Of a stretch of DNA of 64,000 bases, positions 1-9,978 are shown in pieces. How positions within the stretch are numbered: the first letter of the stretch is position 1; every line of letters begins with the position of its first letter. The stretch is from contig QCET01000002.1 of the NCBI GenBank assembly GCA_003280495.1, positions 1 through 64,000 of the forward strand, read 5' to 3'. The translations under genes and the position numbers were made by a program. The notes under the pieces were generated by a model. That model searched no databases. It had not been told where the DNA came from and worked only from the letters and a program-made list of their open reading frames with translations. The DNA is from Pelagibacteraceae bacterium AG-359-E06. GTDB taxonomy: Bacteria > Pseudomonadota > Alphaproteobacteria > Pelagibacterales > Pelagibacteraceae.

Positions 1-612
1 CCTAAAATTTTAATTATGAGCGATGATATTTATGAACATATAATTTATGATGAGTTTAATTTTTATACACCAGCTCAGAATAATAAAATTTTTGACAGAA
101 CCTTAACTGTAAATGGTGTGAGCAAATCCTACGCAATGACTGGTTGGAGGATTGGTTACGCTGGTGGTCCAGAAGAAATAATCAAAGGTATGGCGAAACT
201 ACAATCGCAATCTACAACTAATCCATCTTCAATAAGTCAGGCAGCTGCCGTTGAAGCATTAAAGGGAGATCAGGTATTTATTCAAACAAGAAAAAAAGTT
301 TTTAAAAAAAGAAGAGATTTTATTGTTGAAATGTTAAATAAAATAAATGGGATCGAGTGCATCAAACCACAAGGAGCATTTTATGTTTTCCCAAGTTGCA
401 AGAAACTTATAGGGAAAAAACATCAAAAACTTGGATTGATAAAGAACGATAAAGATTTTGTTACAAAGCTTTTAGAATCTTACGGTGTTGCAGTAGTACA
501 AGGGTCCGCATTTGGATTAGATGGGTATTTTAGAATTTCATATGCTGCATCTGACGATGAATTAAAAAAGGCAATCGATAGGATCACAAAATTTTGCAGT
601 GAAATTATTTAG
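1..612 (+). CDS. aspC: Aspartate aminotransferase, C-terminal part (5' end outside window)
   Basis: The reading frame is open from base 1, so this is the 3' part of a longer gene; the ATG at 16 is internal. The protein resembles the C-terminal half of class I/II PLP-dependent aspartate/aromatic aminotransferases, which exchange amino groups between aspartate and 2-oxoglutarate in the cytoplasm. The visible SDDIYEH segment precedes the PLP-lysine region NGVSKSYAMTGWRIGY, where the Lys of SKSYAMTGWR is the expected Schiff-base lysine, and a late FRISYA segment carries the substrate carboxylate-binding Arg. The stop overlaps the convergent trxB stop by 8 bases. The assignment to aspartate rather than another amino acid is by resemblance only. 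Confidence 0.88.
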   Translation, partial: PKILIMSDDIYEHIIYDEFNFYTPAQNNKIFDRTLTVNGVSKSYAMTGWRIGYAGGPEEIIKGMAKLQSQSTTNPSSISQAAAVEALKGDQVFIQTRKKVFKKRRDFIVEMLNKINGIECIKPQGAFYVFPSCKKLIGKKHQKLGLIKNDKDFVTKLLESYGVAVVQGSAFGLDGYFRISYAASDDELKKAIDRITKFCSEII

Positions 613-1555
613 TCTCACTTAAATATTTTTCTGCCTCGAGTGCAGCCATGCAACCCATACCAGCAGCTGTAACTGCTTGTCTGTATATTTTGTCTTTTAC
701 ATCACCTGCAGCAAATACTCCTGGTACATTTGTACTTGTCGAGTCCGGCTTTGTTAAAATATAACCTTCATTATCCATATTTATTTTATCTTTAAAAATT
801 TTTGTTGCTGGGTCATGACCAATTGCAACGAATAACCCATCAATTTTTAAATCTTTCACTTCACCACTCTTTTTATTTTTAATCGTAATTGAATTTAAAC
901 TTTTAGGATTTTCTTCACCATTCGCTTTTTCAACTATGGTATCCCAAATAATATTAATTTTTTTATTACTCTTAAGTTTTTCTTGTAACATTTTTTCGGC
1001 TCTCAAATTATCTCTTCTATGAATTAATGTTACATTTGATGCAAATTTAGTTAAGAATAATGCCTCTTCAACTGCAGCATTACCACCACCAACTACCGCA
1101 ACCTTTTTATCTTTATAGAAGAAACCGTCACACGTGGCACAGGCGCTTATTCCAAAACCTCTAAACTTTTCCTCGTTGGGTATTTTAAGCCATCTTGCTT
1201 GAGCACCGGTTGCAATTATTATGCTATCACTTTTAAAAACTTTTCCATTCTCAGTTTCACATACAAAAGGTTTATTTGAGGTATCAACTTTTTTTATAAC
1301 ATCATTAATAAATATTGTCCCAACCGCTTCTGCTTGTTTCTTCATCTCATCCATTAGCCATGGACCTTGTATCACTTTTGAAAAACCAGGGTAATTTTCA
1401 ACATCGGTGGTTGTAGTTAATTGTCCGCCTGGTTCGAAACCTGCAACCATTATTGGTTTTAGCATTGCTCTAGCCGCATACACAGCTGCAGTATATCCAG
1501 CTGGTCCAGAACCAATTATTAATACTTTAGTTTGATGTTCTTTATTTTGACTCAT
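605..1555 (-). CDS. trxB: Thioredoxin-disulfide reductase
   Basis: This flavoenzyme uses NADPH to reduce thioredoxin in the cytoplasm. The 316 residues match the usual length of low-molecular-weight TrxB. A FAD-binding GSGPAG lies at about residues 15-20, the redox-active CATC pair at residues 139-142, and the NADPH-binding GGGNAA at about 156-161. The C-terminal GVFAAGDV is the second FAD motif. It is transcribed towards the aminotransferase gene, and the 3' ends overlap by 8 bases. The 45-base gap to the divergent ELM1-family gene must hold both promoters. Confidence 0.96.
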   Translation of the reverse strand: MSQNKEHQTKVLIIGSGPAGYTAAVYAARAMLKPIMVAGFEPGGQLTTTTDVENYPGFSKVIQGPWLMDEMKKQAEAVGTIFINDVIKKVDTSNKPFVCETENGKVFKSDSIIIATGAQARWLKIPNEEKFRGFGISACATCDGFFYKDKKVAVVGGGNAAVEEALFLTKFASNVTLIHRRDNLRAEKMLQEKLKSNKKINIIWDTIVEKANGEENPKSLNSITIKNKKSGEVKDLKIDGLFVAIGHDPATKIFKDKINMDNEGYILTKPDSTSTNVPGVFAAGDVKDKIYRQAVTAAGMGCMAALEAEKYLSETK

Positions 1556-1600
1556 TTCTAAATACTATGTTTATAGATTAATTTATCTTATATAACACTT

Positions 1601-2560
1601 ATGAATAATTTAAAATCTTTGTTACTCACAGAAGGTGCGCATGGCATGATAAGTCAAGTTGAAGGCCTAGCTACCTCACTTAAAACAGAATTTGTACACA
1701 AATTTATAAAGATAAACAATTTTATTGAATTTTTGCCACCTAAATTTTTACCGATTTCAAGTTATACTTTTAATTTTAAAGAAATAATTTCAAATATTAA
1801 TCCTGAGAGTTTACCCGATTTTATTATTTCATGCGGAAGAAAAAGCGTTATTGCAAATATTTATCTAAAAAACTTTTTAAAAGAGAAATACAAAAAAAAA
1901 ATTATAAATATCCATATACAGGATCCTAAAGTCTCAACTAATTTATTTGATTTTGTAATATTGCCAGAGCACGATAATGATTTGGAGGGTAAATCAGTTA
2001 TAAGAAGCAGAGGTGCATTACATTATATTACTGAAACCGAAATAGCCAACTCACAAGACAAAAATAAAAAAATAGATGTAAGTATAATTTTAGGAGGCCC
2101 TAATAAATATTACGCTTTCGATGACCAGGAAATTATAAATATAATAAGTGAAGCTATAGATAAGCTAGCAAATAATAACAATAGGATGAGAATTGTTTCA
2201 TCTCGAAGAACACCTGAAAATACATTAAAATTAATTAAGCAGAAATTTGAAAATAAAAATAATATAGAAATTGATACTTCTTTAAATAAGTCCAAATATA
2301 TAAGCACGTTATCAAATAGTGAAATATTAATAGTCACTTCAGATTCTATTTCTATGATTTCAGAAGCAGCGATTACCGGAAAACCTATATATATAGCCCA
2401 CTTAACGCCTATTAAAAATGATTATAGATTTAAAAGATTTTTTAAATTATTTGAGGACATGGGCATTATAAAATCCTTAAAAAATGTTGAAAAAGTATGG
2501 ACATATGAGAAATTATTTGAAAGTAAGAGAATTGCAGATATTATAAAAAAAGAAATTTAA
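1601..2560 (+). CDS. ELM1-family (DUF1022-type) protein
   Basis: The 319-residue protein resembles the bacterial family related to plant mitochondrial fission protein ELM1, which has a glycosyltransferase-like (GT-B) fold and no proven bacterial reaction. Supporting signatures are the N-terminal LLTEGAHGMISQVEGLA, a central LGGPNKYYAFDD segment, SSRRTPENT, and a late SMISEAAITGKPIYIAHL resembling the donor-binding end of GT-B enzymes. There is no signal peptide or obvious membrane segment. The next gene starts 4 bases after its stop, so the two are probably co-transcribed. A role in envelope glycan metabolism is possible but is an inference from the fold. Confidence 0.8.
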   Translation: MNNLKSLLLTEGAHGMISQVEGLATSLKTEFVHKFIKINNFIEFLPPKFLPISSYTFNFKEIISNINPESLPDFIISCGRKSVIANIYLKNFLKEKYKKKIINIHIQDPKVSTNLFDFVILPEHDNDLEGKSVIRSRGALHYITETEIANSQDKNKKIDVSIILGGPNKYYAFDDQEIINIISEAIDKLANNNNRMRIVSSRRTPENTLKLIKQKFENKNNIEIDTSLNKSKYISTLSNSEILIVTSDSISMISEAAITGKPIYIAHLTPIKNDYRFKRFFKLFEDMGIIKSLKNVEKVWTYEKLFESKRIADIIKKEI

Positions 2561-2564
2561 ATAA

Positions 2565-3230
2565 ATGAATTTTTTAAACTCAATTAAAAATAAATCAAAA
2601 AATTCTTCAGACCCATTTAAATATTGGGAATTTAAGGAACCACTAACTGAGGAAATGATTGATGAAATTTATAATGCAGAATTAGATGACCCAACAAAAT
2701 ATGATATAAATTATGATGGTACCAGGGCAATTGATGGAGGTGAGGGTAAATTTAGAGAAGGTATTACTGATGGCGGAAAAGCATTAAAATTTAGATGTTT
2801 TTTAGATAAAAATAATTCTAACGAGTTTCCTCAATTAACAAAACTTGCAAAAGAACTTCAAAAAAAAGAAACACATACTTATGTTGGAAAATTAATAGGC
2901 AAAGATTTATCAAAAAGTTTTGTTAGAGTAGAAATATGTTGTGACAGAAAAGGCTTCTGGCTTAAACCACACTGTGATATAAAAGAAAAATTGCTATCTT
3001 GTATGCTTTTTGTAAATAGGTTCGACGAGTCTGAGCAACTAGGAACAGATTTTTATAATGAAAATATGGAGAAAGTAAAAACCGTTCCTTATAAAAATAA
3101 TTATGGATATTTTTTTAGTAGTGATGAAAAAAGTTGGCATGGTATGGAAAAAAAAGAAATTAAAAAAGATAGAAGATGTATTCAAGTAAACTATGTCACC
3201 TTCAAAACTGATTGGCCTGTAGAAAAATAA
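2565..3230 (+). CDS. 2OG-Fe(II) oxygenase-like protein
   Basis: This 221-residue cytoplasmic protein has a spacing of residues that fits the double-stranded beta-helix 2-oxoglutarate/Fe(II) oxygenases: H136-x-D138 in KPHCDIK, a distal H192 in SWHGM, and R203/R204 eleven to twelve residues later as the likely 2-oxoglutarate carboxylate anchor. The substrate cannot be read from the sequence; hydroxylation of a protein or small molecule is the family theme. It follows the ELM1-family gene by 4 bases, which suggests a shared transcript. It ends 2 bases before the convergent carB stop. The family call rests on the motif pattern, not a search. Confidence 0.68.
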   Translation: MNFLNSIKNKSKNSSDPFKYWEFKEPLTEEMIDEIYNAELDDPTKYDINYDGTRAIDGGEGKFREGITDGGKALKFRCFLDKNNSNEFPQLTKLAKELQKKETHTYVGKLIGKDLSKSFVRVEICCDRKGFWLKPHCDIKEKLLSCMLFVNRFDESEQLGTDFYNENMEKVKTVPYKNNYGYFFSSDEKSWHGMEKKEIKKDRRCIQVNYVTFKTDWPVEK

Positions 3231-3232
3231 CT

Positions 3233-6200
3233 TTAAATATTTTGTATCGGTAAAACGCTCATTCTTTTTTTTACTAAAGCCTCTATTGCTTCTGTGCAAG
3301 CTATTGCACCTGATACAGTTGTAAAATAAGGAATATTATTATTTAAAGCTGTTCTTCTTATAGATTGCGAGTCTGTAATTGATCTTAAACCAGACGATGT
3401 GTTAATTACTAATGCAATTTTTTTATTTTCTAGTAGCTCAACGATATGGGGCGACCCTTCTCTAACTTTATTTATTTTTGTACAAATTATTCCATTTTCA
3501 TTTAATTTATCTGCAGTTTTACCAGTTCCATAAATCTCAAATCCTAAATCTTTTAATTTTTTTGCAAAATTTAAAATTAATGGCTTGTCATCGTCTTTCA
3601 CAGAGATAAATGCGCTGCCATTTTTAGGCAATGAATTACCTGCTGATATCTGGCTTTTTGCAAATGCAATTCCAAAATCTTTATCAATACCCATTGACTC
3701 ACCCGTAGATTTCATTTCAGGACCAAGAATTGTGTCAACTTCAGGAAATTTATTAAAAGGAAAGACAGCCTCTTTAATTGCAAATACCTTGGTTTTTTTA
3801 TTTTTAAGTCGAAGTTTTTTAATTTTTTGACCAGCCATAATTTTGGTAGCAATTTTAGCAATTGGAATATTTAGTGCCTTTGATACAAAAGGTACTGTTC
3901 TACTTGCCCTAGGATTTACCTCAAGAACAAATATTTCATCTTTTTGTATTGCAAACTGAATATTTATTAGTCCTATTACACCAAGATTAAGAGCTAAAAT
4001 TTTTGTTTGAAGTTTTATTTTTTCTATAATCTTTTTGTTTAAAGAAAAAGGAGGTATGCAACATGCAGAATCACCAGAATGTATTCCAGCTTCCTCTATG
4101 TGTTGCATAATTCCTGCTACAAAAACTTCTTTACCATCGCATATTGCATCTACATCTAGCTCAATTGCACCCTCTAAAAATTTGTCAATTAGAACAGGGC
4201 TTTTTCCTGAAACTTTCACTGCTTCATTGATATATTTTTCTAATTGATTGTTATCATGAATTATTTCCATAGCTCTCCCCCCCAAAACATAAGAAGGTCT
4301 AATAACAAGTGGAAAACCAATTTTTTTAGCAATTTTAATTGCATCTACTTTAGAATTAGCTAATCCGTTGTCCGCTTGTTTTAGTTTTATTTTTTTTAGT
4401 ATTTTGCTAAACCTTTCTCTATCCTCTGCCAAATCAATTGAATTTAATTGTGTACCTAATATTGGATATCCTGCTTCGTGAATTGACTTTGCAAGCTTAA
4501 TAGGGGTTTGACCACCAAATTGCACAATTACCCCTTTTAATTTTCCTTTTTTCTTCTCTTTTCTCAATATCTCCAGGACATTTTCTTTTCTTAATGGTTC
4601 AAAGTACAACCTGTCACTTGTATCATAATCTGTTGATACTGTTTCAGGGTTGCAGTTAATCATGACTGTCTCAAAACCAATTTCTTTTAAAGCGTAACTT
4701 GCTTGACAACAACAATAGTCAAATTCAATACCCTGTCCAATTCTGTTGGGACCACCTCCAATTATTACTACTTTTTTCTTGTTGGTTGGATCAGATTCGC
4801 ACTGACCATTATCGTATAACCCTGTATCATAAGTTGAATACATGTAGGGGGTGAGTGATTTAAACTCTGCAGCACATGTATCAACTTTTTTAAAAACAGT
4901 ATGAACTTTTAATTTTTGTCTTTTATTTTGAATATTCTCAATTTTTTCTTTTCTTAAATAAGCAATTCTTTTATCGCTAAAACCGTAAGACTTTATTTCT
5001 TTCAAAAGATTTTTATTTTTAAAAATATTTGTATTTTTAATATTTTTTTCAATATTAACAATTTCATCAATTTGTTCTAAAAACCAAGGGTCAATTTTTG
5101 TTAGATTATATATGTTTTTCCTACTAAATTTTTGTCTGAATGCTTGAGCAACATAAAGTATTTTCTGCGGCGTGTTTTCTTTTAGTTTTTTTGTTAAATC
5201 ATTCTCATTGATATCTATGTTATCAAAACCATCTAAACCTATTTCTAGTGAACACAATGCCTTCTGAATAGACTCTTTAAAATTTCTTCCAATGGCCATA
5301 GACTCACCAACTGATTTCATTGCAGTTCCTAATATTGGTTTTGTATTTTTGAATTTTTCAAATGCAAATCTAGGAATTTTTGTAACTATATAATCAATTG
5401 TTGGTTCAAAAGATGCGGGTGTACTTTTTGTTATATCATTTGTTATTTCATCTAATGTGTACCCAACTGCCAATTTAGCTGCAATTTTAGCTATAGGAAA
5501 ACCAGTTGCTTTAGATGCAAGGGCTGATGATCTTGACACCCTTGGATTCATCTCAATAATTACCATTCGTCCGTCTTCAGGATTAATTGCAAATTGAACG
5601 TTCGAACCTCCAGTTTCTACTCCTATTTTTCTTAAGCAATTCATAGAGGCATTTCTCATAATCTGATATTCTTTGTCAGTTAATGTTAATGCAGGCGCCA
5701 CAGTTATTGAATCACCTGTATGAATGCCCATTGGATCTAGATTTTCAATTGAACAAATTATTATACAATTATCTTTCTTATCTCTAACAACCTCCATTTC
5801 AAATTCTTTCCAACCTACTAAGGACTCTTCAATAAGCACCTCGGATGTTGGCGATAAAGCAAGACCATTTTTTACAATTTGAAAATATTCTTCTTCTGTT
5901 TTAGCAACCCCACCTCCTGAACCACCGAGCGTAAATGATGGTCTAATTATTAAAGGCAATCCAATATCGTTAAGTATGTTTTTTGAATCATCTATAGTAT
6001 TGCAAATTTTAGATTTAGGTGACTCCAGTCCTATCTTACTCATATTTTTTTTGAATAGCTGTCTATTCTCCGCGTTTTGAATTGCCGTTGAGTTTGCACC
6101 TATTAGTTCAACGTTATACTTATTTAAAATACCTTCATGCTCTAATTTAATTGCAGCATTAAGACCTGTTTGCCCTCCCATGGTAGGCAATATTGCATTT

Positions 6201-6448
6201 GGTTTTTCAATTTTTATAATTTCTTCTAATATTTCTGAAGTTATTGGCTCAATATAAGTTTTATCTGCAACATTAGGATCAGTCATAATTGTTGCAGGGT
6301 TAGAATTAATTAATATAACTTTGTAGCCTTCTTCCTTTAAAGCTTTACATGCCTGTGATCCAGAGTAATCAAATTCGCAAGCCTGACCAATTACTATTGG
6401 TCCAGCACCTATTATTAAAATTTTTTTTATATCAGTTCTTTTTGGCAT
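3233..6448 (-). CDS. carB: Carbamoyl-phosphate synthase large subunit
   Basis: CarB makes carbamoyl phosphate from bicarbonate, ammonia passed from CarA, and two ATP, feeding arginine and pyrimidine synthesis. At 1071 residues it is full length. Two homologous ATP-grasp halves are visible: the first opens with [19 protein letters not shown] and the second, near residue 565, with [17 protein letters not shown]. The last ~130 residues form the MGS-like regulatory domain (from about [16 protein letters not shown]). The start overlaps the end of carA by 17 bases, indicating translational coupling. All parts are present and the frame is intact. Confidence 0.97.
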   Translation of the reverse strand: MPKRTDIKKILIIGAGPIVIGQACEFDYSGSQACKALKEEGYKVILINSNPATIMTDPNVADKTYIEPITSEILEEIIKIEKPNAILPTMGGQTGLNAAIKLEHEGILNKYNVELIGANSTAIQNAENRQLFKKNMSKIGLESPKSKICNTIDDSKNILNDIGLPLIIRPSFTLGGSGGGVAKTEEEYFQIVKNGLALSPTSEVLIEESLVGWKEFEMEVVRDKKDNCIIICSIENLDPMGIHTGDSITVAPALTLTDKEYQIMRNASMNCLRKIGVETGGSNVQFAINPEDGRMVIIEMNPRVSRSSALASKATGFPIAKIAAKLAVGYTLDEITNDITKSTPASFEPTIDYIVTKIPRFAFEKFKNTKPILGTAMKSVGESMAIGRNFKESIQKALCSLEIGLDGFDNIDINENDLTKKLKENTPQKILYVAQAFRQKFSRKNIYNLTKIDPWFLEQIDEIVNIEKNIKNTNIFKNKNLLKEIKSYGFSDKRIAYLRKEKIENIQNKRQKLKVHTVFKKVDTCAAEFKSLTPYMYSTYDTGLYDNGQCESDPTNKKKVVIIGGGPNRIGQGIEFDYCCCQASYALKEIGFETVMINCNPETVSTDYDTSDRLYFEPLRKENVLEILRKEKKKGKLKGVIVQFGGQTPIKLAKSIHEAGYPILGTQLNSIDLAEDRERFSKILKKIKLKQADNGLANSKVDAIKIAKKIGFPLVIRPSYVLGGRAMEIIHDNNQLEKYINEAVKVSGKSPVLIDKFLEGAIELDVDAICDGKEVFVAGIMQHIEEAGIHSGDSACCIPPFSLNKKIIEKIKLQTKILALNLGVIGLINIQFAIQKDEIFVLEVNPRASRTVPFVSKALNIPIAKIATKIMAGQKIKKLRLKNKKTKVFAIKEAVFPFNKFPEVDTILGPEMKSTGESMGIDKDFGIAFAKSQISAGNSLPKNGSAFISVKDDDKPLILNFAKKLKDLGFEIYGTGKTADKLNENGIICTKINKVREGSPHIVELLENKKIALVINTSSGLRSITDSQSIRRTALNNNIPYFTTVSGAIACTEAIEALVKKRMSVLPIQNI

Positions 6449-7619
6449 TTTGTTTAATTAAGTTTATAAATTGATTAAATAAATAATTACTATCATGAGG
6501 CCCAGGACTTGCCTCTGGATGATACTGTACTGAAAATGCAATACTTTTTTTATAAGATATGCCTTCTATAGAATTATCAAATAAAGATACGTGAGTAACC
6601 TCAACATCTTTCGGGATACTTTTTCTAACAACTTCAAATCCGTGGTTTTGAGATGTGATTTCAACTTTAGAAGTTTTAATATTTTTAACAGGGTGATTTG
6701 CTCCTCTATGACCCTGATGCATTTTTTTTGTTTTACATTTTAGAGCATGAGCTAATAATTGATGACCAAGACAAATACCGAAAACGGGAATTTTGTTAAT
6801 TAAAATTTGTTTAATTGTGGAATTTACAATTTTAGATGTAGCGGCTGGATCGCCCGGACCATTCGACAAAAAAACTCCATCTGGCTTTAAAGCAACTATT
6901 GTTTTAAAACTTGTATTTATCGGTACAACAGTTACTCTAGTATTTAAATTTGAAAAATTTCTTAATATATTTTTTTTAATACCAAAATCGATAGCAACTA
7001 CATGATATTTAAATGTATTGTTGATTTCATAACCATCTTTTTTCTTCCATAGCGCTTGATTATCCCATTTATAAATTTGTTTTGTAGAAACTTTAGATGC
7101 TAAGTCCAACCCTTTTAATCCCGACCAATCTCTAGACTTTTTTAAATAAAATTTTTTGTCGATTTTTTTACTTTGATTTATTATCGTCCCTTTTAATGCT
7201 CCATTGGTTCTTATCAAATTTGTAATTTCTCTAGTATCAACTCCACATAAACCTACAATTTTGTTAGTTTGTAGCCACTTATCAAGATGGTTAAGGGATC
7301 TATAATTTGAAGGTGAAGTTATATCTTTATTAAAAATTACTCCCTTTAACCAAGCATCTTCGCACTCAATATCCTCTAAATTAGTTCCAACATTCCCAAT
7401 ATGGGGAAAAGTAAAGTTGATGATTTGATCTGAATAAGATGGATCAGTCATAATTTCTTGATAACCAGTCATAGATGTATTGAAACAAACTTCTCCCACA
7501 GAGTAACCTTTATGGCCTATTCCACGGCCTTCAAACGTTATTCCATTTTCTAAAATTAAAATACCTGTGGGTTGAGTGAATAAATTATTTTGCGGGTCGC
7601 TTTTTTCCTTATAAATCAA
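6432..7619 (-). CDS. carA: Carbamoyl-phosphate synthase small subunit (glutaminase)
   Basis: CarA hydrolyses glutamine and channels ammonia to CarB. The 395-residue protein has the N-terminal CarA domain ([16 protein letters not shown], then [16 protein letters not shown]) and a C-terminal class I glutamine amidotransferase domain. That domain carries the nucleophile Cys in FGICLGHQ and the catalytic His/Glu in [11 protein letters not shown]. It is the promoter-proximal gene of carAB, with a 17-base overlap into carB. The 98-base gap upstream separates it from the divergent yqeY-like gene and probably holds both promoters; no riboswitch or attenuator was recognised there. Confidence 0.96.
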   Translation of the reverse strand: MIYKEKSDPQNNLFTQPTGILILENGITFEGRGIGHKGYSVGEVCFNTSMTGYQEIMTDPSYSDQIINFTFPHIGNVGTNLEDIECEDAWLKGVIFNKDITSPSNYRSLNHLDKWLQTNKIVGLCGVDTREITNLIRTNGALKGTIINQSKKIDKKFYLKKSRDWSGLKGLDLASKVSTKQIYKWDNQALWKKKDGYEINNTFKYHVVAIDFGIKKNILRNFSNLNTRVTVVPINTSFKTIVALKPDGVFLSNGPGDPAATSKIVNSTIKQILINKIPVFGICLGHQLLAHALKCKTKKMHQGHRGANHPVKNIKTSKVEITSQNHGFEVVRKSIPKDVEVTHVSLFDNSIEGISYKKSIAFSVQYHPEASPGPHDSNYLFNQFINLIKQNAKKN

Positions 7620-7717
7620 GTATACAACTCATAGGTTAAGAATCAATTAAGTAAAAAAAACTTTGGCGGAAGATATGAAAAAGTCTTAAACTCGTCAAGA
7701 AAGTAAATAAAATAAAA

Positions 7718-8173
7718 ATGGAAATAGTTGATAAAATCGATAAATCTTTGACAGACGCACTCAAAAACAAAGATCAGGATCGCACTCTTACACTAAGGTC
7801 AATAATATCTCAAAAAAAACAAAAAGAAATTGAGAAGCGCACTCAGGATAAAAAAAATATAACTGACGAAGATATGATTTTAATATTAAATAAAATGGTC
7901 AAACAAAGGAGAGAGTCGATTGAATTATATAAACAAGGCGGAAGACAAGATCTGGTAGACAAAGAAACAAAAGAATTAAAAATAATACAAGAATATTTAC
8001 CAGAGCAATTAAGCGAAGAAGAAATTAAGAAAATTTGTGAGCAGGCAATAAATAATTTAAAAGCAAGCTCATTGAAAGATATGGGCAAAGTGATGGGAAT
8101 AATTAAATCAAAGTACAAAGGATCAGTTGATTTGTCAATTGCTGGAAAAATTTTAAAAGATAAATTAAAATAA
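7718..8173 (+). CDS. GatB/YqeY domain protein
   Basis: The 151-residue cytoplasmic protein matches the YqeY family, which shares the tail domain of the GatB amidotransferase subunit and may bind tRNA. Its precise function is unknown. Signatures are the RTLTLRSIISQKKQKEIEKR opening, the LNKMVKQRRESIELYKQGGR segment and EYLPEQLSEEEI. The C-terminal part contains MGKVMGIIKSKYKGSVD, as is usual in the family. dnaG starts 2 bases downstream and rpoD follows, an order seen in many alphaproteobacteria. Confidence 0.9.
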   Translation: MEIVDKIDKSLTDALKNKDQDRTLTLRSIISQKKQKEIEKRTQDKKNITDEDMILILNKMVKQRRESIELYKQGGRQDLVDKETKELKIIQEYLPEQLSEEEIKKICEQAINNLKASSLKDMGKVMGIIKSKYKGSVDLSIAGKILKDKLK

Positions 8174-8175
8174 AT

Positions 8176-9927
8176 ATGAAATATCCTAAATCTTACCTTG
8201 AAGAAATTAAACAAAGATTAAAAGTCTCTGATATTGTTGGCAGTAAAGTAAAACTAAAAAAAAGAGGAAAAGAGTTTATTGGGCTGTCACCTTTTAAAAA
8301 TGAAAAAACACCCTCGTTTACTGTTAATGATGAAAAAGAGTTTTACCACTGTTTCAGTAGCGGAGAACATGGAAACATATTTGATTTTATTATAAAAACT
8401 GAAAATCTAGGATTTGGCGAGGCCGTAAGACTCCTAGCTAAAAAAGCTGGTTTAAAAGAATTCATGTTCTCAAAACAGGACATTATATTTGAAGATAAAA
8501 AAAAGAAAATTCAAGAGATATTTAAAATTTATTTTGAGCATTGTAATTTATTATTAAAGACAAAATATGTTGGGTCTCACTACAAATATTTAATCGATAG
8601 AGGTATAAAAAAAGAAACATTAGACTTGTTTAATTTGGGATATTGCGAAAACAATTTAGATATTTTTAATAAATTAAAAGCAGGTAATTTCACAGAAAAC
8701 GAAATTTTAGATACAGGTTTATTTTTAAAAAAAACTAATGATGATAAAGTAATTACCAGATTTTATAATAGAATTATTTTTCCAATAAAAAATTATTTTA
8801 ATGAATATATCGGTTGCGGCGGTAGGGCAATCGAAAAAAAAAATTTCGCGAAATATATTAATACACCAGAAACCGCATTTTATAAAAAGGGAGAAAATTT
8901 ATATAATTATAATATTTCTAGAAAATATTTTGAAAAGTATAGTAGTATCTTTCTAGTAGAAGGATATATGGATGTTATAAATTTTTATGATAAAGGCGCT
9001 GAAAATGTAGCAGGAATTTTAGGAACAGCAATAACACTTCCTCAAATCAAACTGGCTTGGAAAAACTATAAAAATATTATTGTATGTTTTGATGGGGATC
9101 AAAGTGGTTATTTGGCGAGTTATAGAGCTGCCGAAAAAATTTTTATTAACGCGGTGCCAGGAAAAGATGCTTTTATAATCATCTTAAAAGATAATTTAGA
9201 TCCTGATGATTTTATAAACAAATATAAATTAGATGGATTAAAAGAACTAATTCGAACTAAAAGAAAAGTTTCAGATTTTATTTTTGACTATTTTTTACAA
9301 GAAATAAATTCAAAAGATCCTAATGACCTTGCTTTATTTGAAAAAAAATTAATGAGTTTATGTGATGAAATTTTAGACAAAGATTTAAAAAAATTTTATA
9401 GATCCTACTTTAAAAATAAAATCTTTAATGACGTAATCAGAAATCAAAAAAACAAATCCGCGTCTCAAAAATTGATTAATACTAGTATTAAGTTGAGCCT
9501 ACCAGAGTCCGAAATTAGAGAACTGTCATTTTTAAATATACTAATAAATTACCCGGAATTTAGTGAGAGGAAAATTGAAGAAATTTCTAACATACAATTT
9601 ATTAATGATTACCTAAATGAATTTATTCGTGATTTTATTGATTTATTAAGCTCTAACAAATTTGATTCTAAACAAGCGTTTTCAAGCTCTTTAAAACTTA
9701 ATAATTCATCTGTTATTGAAAAAATAGTTAATAATTCAACAAACAATATATTAACTACTAAATTGAATGAGGATGAATTTAATCAAATATTTTTAGAGGA
9801 AATAAATAAAATTTCAAAACTGAAATTAAAACTAAAATTAAAAACTATTGAAAATAAGCTTATTGATTCTATGGACAATGAAACCTTAGAAGATCTAAGA
9901 AAAGCCAAAAAACACAATATTTCTTAG
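8176..9927 (+). CDS. dnaG: DNA primase
   Basis: DnaG synthesises RNA primers at the replication fork. The 583-residue protein begins with the CHC2-type domain, but of the four zinc ligands expected at 38, 41, 59 and 62 only C59 remains; the other positions are S38, K41 and S62. The rest is normal: an N-terminal catalytic region followed by a TOPRIM fold with VEGYMDV and the metal-binding CFDGDQSG near residues 255-310, and a Lys-rich C-terminal helicase-interaction region. It lies between the yqeY-like gene and rpoD. Loss of the cysteines is probably a lineage trait, because the frame and flanking residues are well kept. Confidence 0.95.
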   Translation: MKYPKSYLEEIKQRLKVSDIVGSKVKLKKRGKEFIGLSPFKNEKTPSFTVNDEKEFYHCFSSGEHGNIFDFIIKTENLGFGEAVRLLAKKAGLKEFMFSKQDIIFEDKKKKIQEIFKIYFEHCNLLLKTKYVGSHYKYLIDRGIKKETLDLFNLGYCENNLDIFNKLKAGNFTENEILDTGLFLKKTNDDKVITRFYNRIIFPIKNYFNEYIGCGGRAIEKKNFAKYINTPETAFYKKGENLYNYNISRKYFEKYSSIFLVEGYMDVINFYDKGAENVAGILGTAITLPQIKLAWKNYKNIIVCFDGDQSGYLASYRAAEKIFINAVPGKDAFIIILKDNLDPDDFINKYKLDGLKELIRTKRKVSDFIFDYFLQEINSKDPNDLALFEKKLMSLCDEILDKDLKKFYRSYFKNKIFNDVIRNQKNKSASQKLINTSIKLSLPESEIRELSFLNILINYPEFSERKIEEISNIQFINDYLNEFIRDFIDLLSSNKFDSKQAFSSSLKLNNSSVIEKIVNNSTNNILTTKLNEDEFNQIFLEEINKISKLKLKLKLKTIENKLIDSMDNETLEDLRKAKKHNIS

Positions 9928-9978
9928 ATAAATTTAACTTTATTTTTTTACAAAAAAATATAAATTGCGCCTGCTACT

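Noticed and set aside
8176..8400. A frameshift as explanation of the missing DnaG zinc ligands
   Set aside because: The frame and all flanking conserved residues (PSFTV, FDFI) continue normally, so the residues are substituted, not frame-shifted.
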